From: Actinoplanes palleronii
GTDB taxonomy: Bacteria; Actinomycetota; Actinomycetes; Mycobacteriales; Micromonosporaceae
DNA: 64,000 bases
Assembly: GCF_016862315.1 (NCBI RefSeq)
Contig: NZ_BOMS01000018.1
Span: forward strand, 61,191-125,190
Reading direction: 5' to 3'
Of this stretch, positions 25,817-33,278 are shown piece after piece. Numbering within the stretch: the first letter of the stretch is position 1; each line of letters starts with the position of its first letter. The translations under genes were made by a program, and so were the position numbers. A model generated the notes under the pieces. That model was not told where the DNA came from and did not search any database. It saw nothing but the letters and a program-made list of their open reading frames with translations.

Positions 25817-26175
25817 GCGGCGAAGTCCCGGCCAACATCCGGCGTGCCGCCGAGCTGTTCGACGAGATCCAGGCCGTCCGGGCGGGCAAGCGGTGCGCCC
25901 TGGACTGGGCCCCGTGGATGGGCGACTGGTTCGTGTCGTCGAGCCCGCGCAACGGCAACAGCAACGCCGAGGGCCAGTGGGATCAGTGGGTTGATCTGGC
26001 GATCGGCATCCTCAAGGACCCGCTGACCGCCATCGTGCGACCGGAGGCGCACGTCGCCACCCAGCACCTCGCCACCTACGACTTCTACAGCGAGGCGAAC
26101 CGGCAGCTCACCGACGAGGAACTGGCCGCTCGGTTCGGCAGGCCTGCCGCCGCGCCTGAGGGCTCCGATGGCTAG
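25813..26175 (+). CDS. Early phage protein, unknown function
   Basis: This 120-residue protein uses a GTGA overlap. Visible are 'RRAAELFDEIQAVRAGKRCALDWAPWMGDWF' and a helical C-terminus 'QLTDEELAARFGRPA'. No family was recognised. Confidence 0.65.
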   Translation: MSGEVPANIRRAAELFDEIQAVRAGKRCALDWAPWMGDWFVSSSPRNGNSNAEGQWDQWVDLAIGILKDPLTAIVRPEAHVATQHLATYDFYSEANRQLTDEELAARFGRPAAAPEGSDG

Positions 26176-26293
26176 CCGGATCGTCCTGATCGTGACCGTC
26201 GCCGTCCCGGCCGTGCTCTGTGAGCGCGTGCTCGGGGCGGCGGCGGTCGCCGCCTCTCTGCTGACCATCAACGCGCTGGTGAGGCTCTGGTGA
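26168..26293 (+). CDS. 41-residue membrane peptide
   Basis: ATG 26168 lies 8 bp inside the previous gene. The product 'MASRIVLIVTVAVPAVLCE' followed by 'AAAVAASLLTINALV' has two short hydrophobic stretches. The stop overlaps the next GTG. It is a second tiny membrane peptide in the same operon. Confidence 0.5.
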   Translation: MASRIVLIVTVAVPAVLCERVLGAAAVAASLLTINALVRLW

Positions 26294-26622
26294 TCGTCGA
26301 CGTCTACCCGGTCGGCCTGCTTGCCGACCTACTCATGCTCCGCCGCGCACTCCGCCTGCGCCACCGCCACGGCATCCCCTGGGCGCTCCGGCGGCTCATC
26401 GCGCGGGCCCGCCGTCTCTGCTCCTGGGGCCACGAGGGCAACTGGGGCGCGGTCAAGAACAGCTTCAACGGCTACCTGGCCGAGCCGTACGAGTTCCCGC
26501 CCGGCAACTACCGGCGCCGCTGCGGCACCGGCTGGACGCGCGGCCGGGCGCTCCGGAGCCTGCGCCGCCAGCTGCCCGCCGACGGCCCGATCCGGGACAT
26601 GCGCACCTGGACGATCCGGTGA
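26290..26622 (+). CDS. Basic early phage protein, unknown function
   Basis: This 110-residue protein is very rich in Arg and Leu ('LLMLRRALRLRHRHGIPWALRRLIARARRL') with a later aromatic 'YEFPPGNYRRRCGTGWTRG'. Its charge suggests nucleic-acid contact. No domain was recognised. GTGA overlaps. Confidence 0.6.
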   Translation: MIVDVYPVGLLADLLMLRRALRLRHRHGIPWALRRLIARARRLCSWGHEGNWGAVKNSFNGYLAEPYEFPPGNYRRRCGTGWTRGRALRSLRRQLPADGPIRDMRTWTIR

Positions 26623-26828
26623 GGGCCCGGCTTCGCTGGCGAATGCGGATCGCCCAGCTGCTCAACCGGCTGCCCAGCCAGTGCTCCGTCGACCTGGCGC
26701 TCTGGGCGATCCGCAACACGACACGCACCACGCCCTGGTCGCCACGGTCCCGCGGCTGCCAGGCGATGTGCGTGTTCGAGAGCTGCCGCGAGACGGGTGC
26801 TCGGATGCAACGGGACGGTGCCCGATGA
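26619..26828 (+). CDS. Small basic early protein
   Basis: This 69-residue Arg-rich protein has several Cys residues ('GCQAMCVFESCRETG'). It could bind a metal ion. No family was recognised. It is coupled to both neighbours by 4-bp overlaps. Confidence 0.55.
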   Translation: MRARLRWRMRIAQLLNRLPSQCSVDLALWAIRNTTRTTPWSPRSRGCQAMCVFESCRETGARMQRDGAR

Positions 26829-27064
26829 TCGAGGTGACCGAGGAGATGCGTGCCGCGTTCCGGGCCGACCGCGACGACTGGTGCGGGGAGATCGGCTGCG
26901 GGCGCGACGACTGCCTGAACGATCGCCTGGCCGCCGTGCTGGCCATCGTCGAGCGCGAACTACCGCGCTGCCCCTACGTCGAATGGGGCTTCAAGGTGCG
27001 GCTCTGCTCGCTGCCGTTCGGCCACGACGGAAACCACGACCTGAAGGACCGGGTGATCGTGTGA
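26825..27064 (+). CDS. Small Cys-containing early protein
   Basis: This 79-residue protein has 'CGEIGCGRDDCLNDRLAAVLAIVERELPRC' and a late CSLPFGHDGNHD pattern seen in other small actinophage proteins, probably a metal site. No function was recognised. Confidence 0.6.
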   Translation: MIEVTEEMRAAFRADRDDWCGEIGCGRDDCLNDRLAAVLAIVERELPRCPYVEWGFKVRLCSLPFGHDGNHDLKDRVIV

Positions 27065-27348
27065 GCAGCTACCTGGTCGACAAGCTCAGGCGGTGCACCA
27101 CCCTGCCCGCCTGGGCACAGGTCTCGATCAGCCCGGACGAGGCGAAAACCCTGCTCGCCCTCATCGACCGCAACCGCCCGCAGCCTGCCCCGGCCCCAAC
27201 CCGGTGCGCGGACTGCGGGCGGACCGGCCGCAACCTCGAAGCCGTCCCCGAGGGCGACGGGACCGTGCTGCTCGGGCCGACCTGCAAGCGGCGCCGGATC
27301 GACGCCGGGCAGGTCCGGCAGGCGCTGCCGATCGGCGGTGACCGGTGA
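27061..27348 (+). CDS. Zinc-ribbon early protein
   Basis: This is a 95-residue protein with CADCGRTGR and a downstream 'LLGPTCKRRR', a treble-clef or ribbon-like arrangement. The N-terminal half is helical. The role is unknown. Confidence 0.6.
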   Translation: MSSYLVDKLRRCTTLPAWAQVSISPDEAKTLLALIDRNRPQPAPAPTRCADCGRTGRNLEAVPEGDGTVLLGPTCKRRRIDAGQVRQALPIGGDR

Positions 27349-27719
27349 TCACGGCCGAGGGCTGCGCGTCGTGCGGCATGCCGAAGCGAGAGCACGTCCA
27401 GATCTGGCGCCCTGGCGTCGGCTGGCACGGCTACATCGCTCCGGACAAGGCCACCATCGCCATGCGGATGCGGGCCCGCTTCCGAGCCGCTGGACGCATC
27501 GGCCCCCAGGTGACCAGCGAGATGGTCAACACCTTCGTCGCGGCGGGCGACATCTACCTCGACGACGGCGACATCGCCGCCGGGCTGGACGCCGTCCTGG
27601 CCATGGTCGACGAGGTCCACGCGGTCGAGATGGCCAAGCTCCGCGGCGCGATCCGGTTGGCCCAGCAGAGCCGCAACGTCTGGGTCAAGCGGGCGATGGA
27701 CGCGGGGTGGAAGCCGTGA
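27345..27719 (+). CDS. Early phage protein, unknown function
   Basis: This 124-residue protein begins with a 'GCASCGMPKREH' ribbon half-site. Long helices follow ('SEMVNTFVAAGDIYLDDGDIAAGLDAVLAMVDEVHAVEMAKLRGAI'). No family was recognised. GTGA overlaps at both ends. Confidence 0.6.
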   Translation: MITAEGCASCGMPKREHVQIWRPGVGWHGYIAPDKATIAMRMRARFRAAGRIGPQVTSEMVNTFVAAGDIYLDDGDIAAGLDAVLAMVDEVHAVEMAKLRGAIRLAQQSRNVWVKRAMDAGWKP

Positions 27720-27982
27720 GCCAGGAACCGCTGATCGTGGTGCCGCAGAAGGCCGGCATCTGGTCCCGGCTCAAGGACGCCCAGGGCGCGATCGTCGCCG
27801 AGGCCTGGACCTACCACCGCGGCGCACACCAGCACGTCGGCCGGTGTCACTGCCGGGCGCCGCTCGTGCCCGGCGAGCCGTACGTGGTCGGGGTCCGCGA
27901 CGCCTACCCGGCCGCCTGCAGCGCCGGGCACGAGCTGGTCGCGTATGGGCCGCGACCAGCGAAGAAGACAAAGAACAGCTGA
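27716..27982 (+). CDS. Small early protein with CxC/His motifs
   Basis: This 88-residue protein has 'HQHVGRCHCRAPLVPGEPYVVGVRD' and 'ACSAGHE', which together could form one metal site. The basic tail is KKTKNS. It precedes the initiator gene by 16 bp, the first real gap in this stretch. Confidence 0.6.
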   Translation: MSQEPLIVVPQKAGIWSRLKDAQGAIVAEAWTYHRGAHQHVGRCHCRAPLVPGEPYVVGVRDAYPAACSAGHELVAYGPRPAKKTKNS

Positions 27983-27998
27983 AGACGGGATCCACTGA

Positions 27999-28928
27999 GT
28001 GACCACCGAATCCCCACCCGACCGGATGCCGGCGACCGTCCGCGAATGGACGGAAATCCTCGCCCGCATCCGCTTCGGCACGGTGAAGATCGGCGGGAAA
28101 GGCATCGCCGGCGCACGGATCAAGCTGGTCGCGTACCGGATGGCGAACTTCGCCGACGGCAACGGCACCCGTGTGCGGCCCGGCATCGCCCGCCTCGCCC
28201 TCGACCTGGAGATGGAGTACCGCGCCGTCGGGTCGATCGTCGCCCATCTGCGCCACCTCGGCCTGCTCGGGCTCGTCCGGGCCGGCAAGGGCGCGAAGGC
28301 CGACGAGTACCGCCTGACGCTGCCCGTGGACCTGCTCCACCGCGACGACATCGAGGTGTGGTCGCCGACCGAACAGGCGGTCGAGATCGAGAAGCTGAGC
28401 GCCGCGAAACGCCGCCTGCGCAAGCCCGCCGGGCCCCAGCCGGACGGTCCCGACGGGTCGCGAGCGCATGCCCCGGAAGGACACACGGACGACGCCCCGA
28501 CGCATGCCCCTGTAGAGCATGCGTCGGGTGAGGGCGAGCGCATGCCCCAGAAGGACACGCAACCGGCTGGCGTGTGTGCCCAGGAAGGACACAAATTCGG
28601 GGGGTCACCTGCCCTAGAAGGACACACAGCGCATGCCCTACAGGGGCATGCCACCCACCAGGACCTAGACACAAGTACTACCCACCACTCCGGAGAAGAC
28701 GTTTCTGCAACCGTCACCACCTCGCGTGCGAGCGGCCCGCCGGCGAAACCCGATTCCTCTCCTCGGCCAGAACGATGCGATCACGGACTGCCCGGCGGGC
28801 TCCGCGCCGACGGCCGGCCCGTGTGCGCCCTCTGCCGCGTCGCCGCGAACCGCTCGGCCGCAGCGGCACCGCTTCCCGACGGGCACATCGCGCCCGTCAT
28901 CCAGCTCCGCACCCGGGAGGCGTCATGA
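27999..28928 (+). CDS. Winged-helix replication initiator, gene contains iterons
   Basis: This 309-residue protein has an N-terminal winged-helix region (about 20-110: 'GARIKLVAYRMANFADGNGTRVRPGIARLAL', 'YRAVGSIVAHLRHLGLLGLVRAGKGAKADEY'), typical of phage/plasmid initiator or helicase-loader proteins. A low-complexity middle (about 155-220) is encoded by repeated DNA, and the C-terminus has a CDHG...CALC ribbon. Initiators with their origin inside the gene are known (lambda O). Its place at the end of the recombination cluster agrees. GTG start; the initiator role is inferred from the fold and the iterons. Confidence 0.7.
   Translation: MTTESPPDRMPATVREWTEILARIRFGTVKIGGKGIAGARIKLVAYRMANFADGNGTRVRPGIARLALDLEMEYRAVGSIVAHLRHLGLLGLVRAGKGAKADEYRLTLPVDLLHRDDIEVWSPTEQAVEIEKLSAAKRRLRKPAGPQPDGPDGSRAHAPEGHTDDAPTHAPVEHASGEGERMPQKDTQPAGVCAQEGHKFGGSPALEGHTAHALQGHATHQDLDTSTTHHSGEDVSATVTTSRASGPPAKPDSSPRPERCDHGLPGGLRADGRPVCALCRVAANRSAAAAPLPDGHIAPVIQLRTREAS
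28466..28651. repeat. Iteron array inside the initiator gene (putative replication origin)
   Basis: Four direct repeats of about 21 bp with consensus TGCCC-(2 nt)-GAAGGACAC start at 28466, 28540, 28574 and 28607. An inverted pair, 28502-28522 and 28631-28651, matches as reverse complements with one mismatch and carries GCATGC at both ends. The second repeat is in a different reading frame from the others, so selection is on DNA rather than on the encoded peptide. This is what an initiator-binding origin should look like. Confidence 0.65.
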
Positions 28929-29320
28929 TCCTGCTGACCAAGAGCCGTGACATCGGATCGATCCTGCGCGGCCTACGTGCCGAAGCGAAACTCAGCCTCC
29001 GCCAGCTCGCCCCGCTCGTGCACGCCTGCAAGAGCGCAATCGCCAAGCGCGAGGCCAGCAGCGGCATGACCGTCGGCGCGCTCGTCGACCACGCCGCCGG
29101 ACTCGGCTACGCCGTCGCCCTGATCCCCACCCCCGAGGTGCAAACCCGCCCCCGCTTCGCCGCGACCGACTTCGCCGCCGAGTACGAGCTCCTGCGCTCC
29201 ACCGGCCTGACTCGCAGCCAGATCGCCGGGCGGCTGCACATGACCCGGGCCGCGATCGACCAGGCGTACGTCCGGGCCGTCCGCGCCGGGCTGCTCGCTG
29301 CCGACCGGAGGGCCGCGTGA
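28925..29320 (+). CDS. Protein with two HTH motifs
   Basis: This 131-residue protein has an XRE-like N-terminus ('ILRGLRAEAKLSLRQLAPLVHACKSAIAKREA') and a second C-terminal HTH ('TGLTRSQIAGRLHMTRAAIDQAYVRA'). It is a likely late-gene or replication regulator. ATG overlaps the initiator stop (ATGA). Confidence 0.7.
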   Translation: MILLTKSRDIGSILRGLRAEAKLSLRQLAPLVHACKSAIAKREASSGMTVGALVDHAAGLGYAVALIPTPEVQTRPRFAATDFAAEYELLRSTGLTRSQIAGRLHMTRAAIDQAYVRAVRAGLLAADRRAA

Positions 29321-30312
29321 CCCAGCTCTGCGTGATCACCGGCTGCCGCCTGCGCGACCAGCACCTGCCCGGCTGCGTCGACGAGCACTGCGGCGGCTGC
29401 CTGCCCCGGACCGCCGAGGAGGGCTACGTCTGCGATACCTCGATCGCCCGGGCCGTCAGCCAGCTAGCGCTCATCGTCGACCTGGCGCCCGACGCCCGGG
29501 CCGTCGCCGCCGGCCTCGTCCGGCGCGGCGCCGGCGGCGGAGGCGGGAAGCCCGGCTCGCGGCCGCCGCTCAACGACGGGGCCACCGACGCGCTCGATGC
29601 GATCCAGAACACGCTGACGACCCTGGCGCGCGAGATCGCCGAGACACGAGGCCTTCAGAGCCCCTCTGCGCTTCATGGCGGGCCGGGGGTCACCGATCCC
29701 CTCGCCAAGGCCGCTTCGTGGCTCAGTGATCAAATGAGGTGGCTTCGGCATGCCCTTGACGATCAAGGCGGACCGTACGCCGTGACGGCATTCGCGGAGA
29801 TCGCCGACAGCGCCGCCCGGATGCGCGGGATCGTCAACGGGCCGACCGCCCAGGCCTACCTCGGGCCGTGTGGCGAGTCGACGCAGGTCGAAACCACCAC
29901 GTACAGCGACACCGAGCCGACCTACATGGACGGCGCGCCGTGCGAGGGCGACGTCTACGGCTACCGCGGCGCCCGGCTCGGCACCTGCCGGACCTGTGGC
30001 ACCACGGTCGACCAGGACGAGCGGCGCGCCTGGCTCGACGCCCAGACCCGCGACCGGACATACCGGGCCAGCGAGATCGAGCACGCCTACAAGGTCAAGG
30101 CGCACACGATCCGGATGTGGGCCGCGCGTGGGCTAATCCACGAACACGACCGCGACCTGCTCGGACGGCCGCGGTACCTACTCGGCGACGTCCTCGACCT
30201 GGCCGCGCTCATGGCGAAACGCCGGGCCGAGAACGAGGCGAAGCGGCTACGGCGAGCAGCCGAACAGGCCGCGGAGATGACCATGCTTGACAGCGCCCGT
30301 CAAGGCTTGTGA
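29317..30312 (+). CDS. Zinc-ribbon and MerR-like HTH phage protein
   Basis: This 331-residue protein has an N-terminal Cys/His-rich region ('CVITGCRLRDQHLPGCVDEHCGGC'), a helical middle, a CGE...CRTCGTT ribbon (about 195-235) and a MerR-like winged HTH at about 245-300 ('YRASEIEHAYKVKAHTIRMWAARGLI', 'GRPRYLLGDVLDLAAL'). Proteins of this build are common at the end of actinophage early operons and may regulate late genes; this is inference. It is the last gene of the coupled early series. Confidence 0.75.
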   Translation: MTQLCVITGCRLRDQHLPGCVDEHCGGCLPRTAEEGYVCDTSIARAVSQLALIVDLAPDARAVAAGLVRRGAGGGGGKPGSRPPLNDGATDALDAIQNTLTTLAREIAETRGLQSPSALHGGPGVTDPLAKAASWLSDQMRWLRHALDDQGGPYAVTAFAEIADSAARMRGIVNGPTAQAYLGPCGESTQVETTTYSDTEPTYMDGAPCEGDVYGYRGARLGTCRTCGTTVDQDERRAWLDAQTRDRTYRASEIEHAYKVKAHTIRMWAARGLIHEHDRDLLGRPRYLLGDVLDLAALMAKRRAENEAKRLRRAAEQAAEMTMLDSARQGL

Positions 30313-30356
30313 TACTCCCAAGCCAGCGGATCCAGTCCGCCCAGACCGCGACCGAC

Positions 30357-30376
30357 GCCCCGCCCGCCAGCGGGGC
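30357..30376 (+). terminator. Terminator ending the early operon
   Basis: GCCCCGC and GCGGGGC pair (7 bp) around a 6-nt loop and are followed by TTCGTCGT. It lies 45 bp after the last early gene and directly before the tRNA-like gene. Confidence 0.65.
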
Positions 30377-30389
30377 TTCGTCGTATCCA

Positions 30390-30497
30390 GGCTCGGTAGC
30401 TCAGACGGTAGAGCGTCAGCCAGACCCGGACCCGAGCGCGCGCTGCATGGTCCGGGCGAAGGGCTGGAGGTCGCAGGTTCGACTCCTGCCCAGGCCA
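30390..30497 (+). tRNA. tRNA-like gene with an enlarged anticodon arm
   Basis: The body follows the tRNA consensus. The acceptor arms are GGCTCGG / CCAGGCC (one C-A mismatch, one G-U). U8-A9, D-stem GCTC/GAGC and a loop with GG follow, then variable loop AGGTC and T-arm GCAGG-TTCGACT-CCTGC. The anticodon stem TCAGC/GCTGG holds 42 nt instead of 7: inside it CCCGGACC pairs with GGTCCGGG. No choice of 7-nt loop gives U33, so no anticodon can be assigned. CCA is not encoded. It could be a decayed tRNA, one needing processing, or a tRNA-like RNA with another role. Confidence 0.55.
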
Positions 30498-30601
30498 CGC
30501 CCGCCAGTCGGGGCTTCGTCGTTTCCGGAGTCGATCATCCATCGATCACCACCCACACGGGTGACGCCGTCGCTTGTGGACGCCACCTACGCTGACCAGC
30601 C

Positions 30602-30916
30602 ATGGGACTCCGTGACGAATGGGACAAGGCCAAGGCCGCGAACAACCTCGGGAACGGCGGCATCGCCCAGCAGACCAAGGCGAACACGCTCGGCCAAGAC
30701 GCCGCGAGCGCCTACCGCGCCGGCGACTGGTACTTCACCCCGGTGCTGAACATGCCGGCCACCAAGAGCGGCGGATTCTCCGGCAACATCCGCGACTGGG
30801 CCCTCATGCTCCAGGCCATTACCCAGGCCGGATGGCAGCTCCACACCTGGGCCGTCAACATGGACCGCGAAGGCCGGCCCGAAGCAACGCCGCTGTTCGT
30901 GCGCCAGCAGCAGTAG
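30602..30916 (+). CDS. Small phage protein, unknown function
   Basis: This 104-residue protein from an ATG begins 'GLRDEWDKAKAANNLGNGG'. The second half is a compact strand/helix unit 'DWALMLQAITQAGWQLHTWAVNMDREGRPEATPLFVR'. It stands alone between the tRNA-like gene and a terminator. No family was recognised. Confidence 0.7.
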   Translation: MGLRDEWDKAKAANNLGNGGIAQQTKANTLGQDAASAYRAGDWYFTPVLNMPATKSGGFSGNIRDWALMLQAITQAGWQLHTWAVNMDREGRPEATPLFVRQQQ

Positions 30917-30933
30917 CCACCAGCCACCCACGC

Positions 30934-30957
30934 AAGGCCTCGCTACGGCGGGGCCTT
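30934..30957 (+). terminator. Intrinsic-type terminator hairpin
   Basis: AAGGCCTCGC pairs with GCGGGGCCTT (10 bp, one T-G) around TACG, 18 bp after the previous stop. Confidence 0.75.
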
Positions 30958-30977
30958 CGTCGTACCCGGAGGTGCCC

Positions 30978-31244
30978 GTGATCAGCTGGACGCACCTCGA
31001 CGGCCACGACCACACCTCGCGCGAACGGATCTGCGCCTGGCTCGACGCGAACGGCTACGACCCGAAACGCGTACCGACGGATGCCTGGGCCGCCCACGAC
31101 GACAGCACGAACGAGTTCATCGTGGAGTACTTCGCGGAACCCAGGCGCGTGGACCTAGCCACGGGCGACATCCCGCGGATCCACATCCGTCGTCGCGCCC
31201 TGGCGCCCATGCGGTTCGATGCCCAGCCCCAGCCAGCACCGTAG
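30978..31244 (+). CDS. Small phage protein, unknown function
   Basis: This 88-residue protein uses the GTG at 30978, five bases after GGAGG; an earlier GTG at 30972 overlaps the ribosome site. 'SWTHLDGHDHTSRERICAWLDANGYDPKRVPTDAWAAHDD' resembles short phage proteins near the packaging module. Function is unknown. It overlaps the HNH gene by 26 bp. Confidence 0.65.
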   Translation: MISWTHLDGHDHTSRERICAWLDANGYDPKRVPTDAWAAHDDSTNEFIVEYFAEPRRVDLATGDIPRIHIRRRALAPMRFDAQPQPAP

Positions 31245-31527
31245 AGGCAGGCCCTGGCGCACAGCCAAGGCCCGCATGCACGCCACCTACGGGTACACGT
31301 GCCACATCTGTGGGCACGGTGGTGCACGCGAGGCAGACCACCTCACACCACTGGCCATCGCACCTGATCAGCCCATCAGCTACCAGGACATGCGGCCTGC
31401 CCATGGGAGCAACAGCCCATGCCCTGAGTGCCCGAAGCGTGAAGGCAAGCCGCGCTGCTGCAATCAGGAACGTGGAACGAAGAGTGTCGATGCAGTGAAA
31501 GCCTTCGTGCCTGCTCACGAGTGGTGA
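31219..31527 (+). CDS. HNH endonuclease beside the terminase
   Basis: This 102-residue protein shows 'YGYTCHICGHGGAREADHLTPL' and a second CPECPKREG...CCN zinc pair, the HNH fold. Small HNH nucleases encoded next to the large terminase are part of the packaging machinery in HK97-like cos phages and nick or cut DNA with the terminase. There is no recognisable small terminase between them, so it may stand in for that function. Confidence 0.85.
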   Translation: MPSPSQHRRGRPWRTAKARMHATYGYTCHICGHGGAREADHLTPLAIAPDQPISYQDMRPAHGSNSPCPECPKREGKPRCCNQERGTKSVDAVKAFVPAHEW

Positions 31528-31633
31528 TCACCCGAGCCGGACGTTTTTTAGAAAACGGACATTCGGGAGACCCCACGCCACCCCTCCCATTTATCCCCCC
31601 GGAGAGCATCGGGCCGGTCACGGGAGGTCACTG
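31528..31633. other. Gap between HNH and terminase: possible cos or terminator region
   Basis: This 106-bp gap is AT-richer than its surroundings. It contains CGTTTT-TTAG-AAAACG (31542-31557), a small hairpin with a T-run, and a pyrimidine-rich stretch. A GGAGG site for the terminase lies at its end. The position between HNH and TerL is where cos often lies in this phage class, but no cohesive end can be read from an integrated copy. Confidence 0.35.
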
Positions 31634-33268
31634 ATGGGCCAGTGCTGCCCCCGGCATGATCTCGTCGAGAGCCGGCCGAGGCCCCGTGTCGAGACGCACG
31701 CCCCATACGGCTTGAGCCGTGCCGGTGAGGCGATCGACTGGGCGGCACGCTGCGGCCTGATCCCGGACAACTGGCAGGACGACGCCCTCGACCGGATCTG
31801 CGCGGTCGACGCCACCGGCCGGTGGGCGCACTTCGAGTGCTGCGAGTGGGTTTCGCGCCAGAACGGCAAGGGCTCGATCCTGGAGATCCGGGCGCTGGCC
31901 GGACTGTTCGTGTTCGGCGAAGCGCTGATCATGTGGTCGGCGCACGAGGTGAAGACAGCCCTCGAAGCGTTCCGGCGCTGCCTGACGCTGCTGCGCCGCA
32001 TCGGCGTGCAGGTCGGCAACAACGAGAACCTGCTGGAGGTCGACGGCTGCCTCGTCAAGATCTCGAACACGAACTCTGACGAGGGCTTCGAGATCCTCAA
32101 GGAGCGCAACGCCGGCGGCGAGTGGGTCACGCTGGAGACGCCGCGCCGGCTGAAGTTCATCGCCCGGTCGAAGGGCTCCGGCCGTGGCTTCTCCGGCGAC
32201 CTGAACATCATCGACGAGACGTTCGCGTACACCTACGTGCAGCAGTCGGCGCTGCTGTTCACGATGGGCGCCCGGAAGAATCCGCAGATCGTCTACACCT
32301 CGTCACCGCCGCTGGACGGCATCTCGGGCGACGTCATGTTCGACCTGCGGCTCCGCGGCGACCCGACCGCTCCGCGTGATCTCTCCGACGGCGCCTGGAC
32401 GCAGGACCCGTCGCTGTCGTACCGCGACTGGGGTCTCGCCGGTGACCTGGAAAACCTGTCCGGCATCGACCTCGACGACCGGGCGCTGTGGAAGGCCACG
32501 AACCCATCGCTCGATGTGGTGCGTGCCGGCGGGGCCTCCGCGCTGACGACCGCAGGTGTCGAGAAGGAATGGCGAGCGCTCCGCAAGACCCCGACGGACT
32601 TCGCCCGCGAGCGCCTCGGGATCTGGCCGAAGCGGGTCGTCGCGGACAGCGGTGTGATCCCGCTGGCCCTGTGGGCCGGGCTGGCCACCACCGCGGAGGC
32701 GAACGGCCGGCCGGACCAGGTGATGTTCGCGATCAACGTCGCCAGGGACCGCAGCTTCACGACGATCGCCGCGGTGGGCGTGCAGGACGACGGCCGGTTC
32801 CAGCTGGCAATCGTGGCGTACGACCGCGGCACCGAGTGGGTCGTGAAGAAGATCCGGGAGCTGCGCGAACGCTGGGATCCACTGCTATGGGCGATCGAGG
32901 ACAAGGGCCCGAACGCGTCGCTGTGGGCGGCCGCGCTGGAGCAGGCCGGCCTGGTCGAGGCGGAGGACCGCGAGAAGCCGAAGCGCGGCGAGGTCGTGGC
33001 GCCGTGGGCGAACGACGTGGCCGCCGCGTACGGACTGTTCATCGACGCGCTTGTCGACCAGAACCTCGCGCATCTGCGCGACGCACCGTTGGAAACCGCG
33101 GTGGCCGGCGCGCAGACCCGGCCGATCGGCTCGGGCGGCACGACCTGGGACGACAAGGGCGCCGTCGAAGTCAGCCCGCTGAAGGGCGTCACCAACGTGT
33201 TGTGGGCGTGGGAGACGTACGCCGCAAAGCTCATGACCACCACAAACCCGTGGGATGCCGTTTTCTGA
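31634..33268 (+). CDS. Terminase large subunit
   Basis: This 544-residue packaging motor has an ATPase with a Walker A-like 'SRQNGKGS' (about 72-80), 'WSAHEVKTALEAF' and Walker B 'LNIIDET' (Asp194, Glu195). The C-terminal nuclease half starts 'MFAINVARDRSFTTIAAVG' and has 'WAIEDKG' and 'VAPWANDVAAAYGLFIDA'. It translocates DNA into the prohead and cuts it. GGAGG precedes the ATG. The length is normal. Confidence 0.92.
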   Translation: MGQCCPRHDLVESRPRPRVETHAPYGLSRAGEAIDWAARCGLIPDNWQDDALDRICAVDATGRWAHFECCEWVSRQNGKGSILEIRALAGLFVFGEALIMWSAHEVKTALEAFRRCLTLLRRIGVQVGNNENLLEVDGCLVKISNTNSDEGFEILKERNAGGEWVTLETPRRLKFIARSKGSGRGFSGDLNIIDETFAYTYVQQSALLFTMGARKNPQIVYTSSPPLDGISGDVMFDLRLRGDPTAPRDLSDGAWTQDPSLSYRDWGLAGDLENLSGIDLDDRALWKATNPSLDVVRAGGASALTTAGVEKEWRALRKTPTDFARERLGIWPKRVVADSGVIPLALWAGLATTAEANGRPDQVMFAINVARDRSFTTIAAVGVQDDGRFQLAIVAYDRGTEWVVKKIRELRERWDPLLWAIEDKGPNASLWAAALEQAGLVEAEDREKPKRGEVVAPWANDVAAAYGLFIDALVDQNLAHLRDAPLETAVAGAQTRPIGSGGTTWDDKGAVEVSPLKGVTNVLWAWETYAAKLMTTTNPWDAVF

Positions 33269-33278
33269 GGAGGCGCTC

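Noticed and set aside
28463..28660. Iteron array considered as a CRISPR array
   Set aside because: Only four imperfect direct repeats with unequal spacing (74, 34 and 33 bp between starts), partly inverted copies, inside a gene, and no cas genes nearby.
30247..30542. Minus-strand frames containing 'AGVEPATSS' and 'GQESNLRPPA'-type peptides
   Set aside because: These are well-known spurious translations opposite tRNA genes. They support the tRNA-like call rather than a protein.
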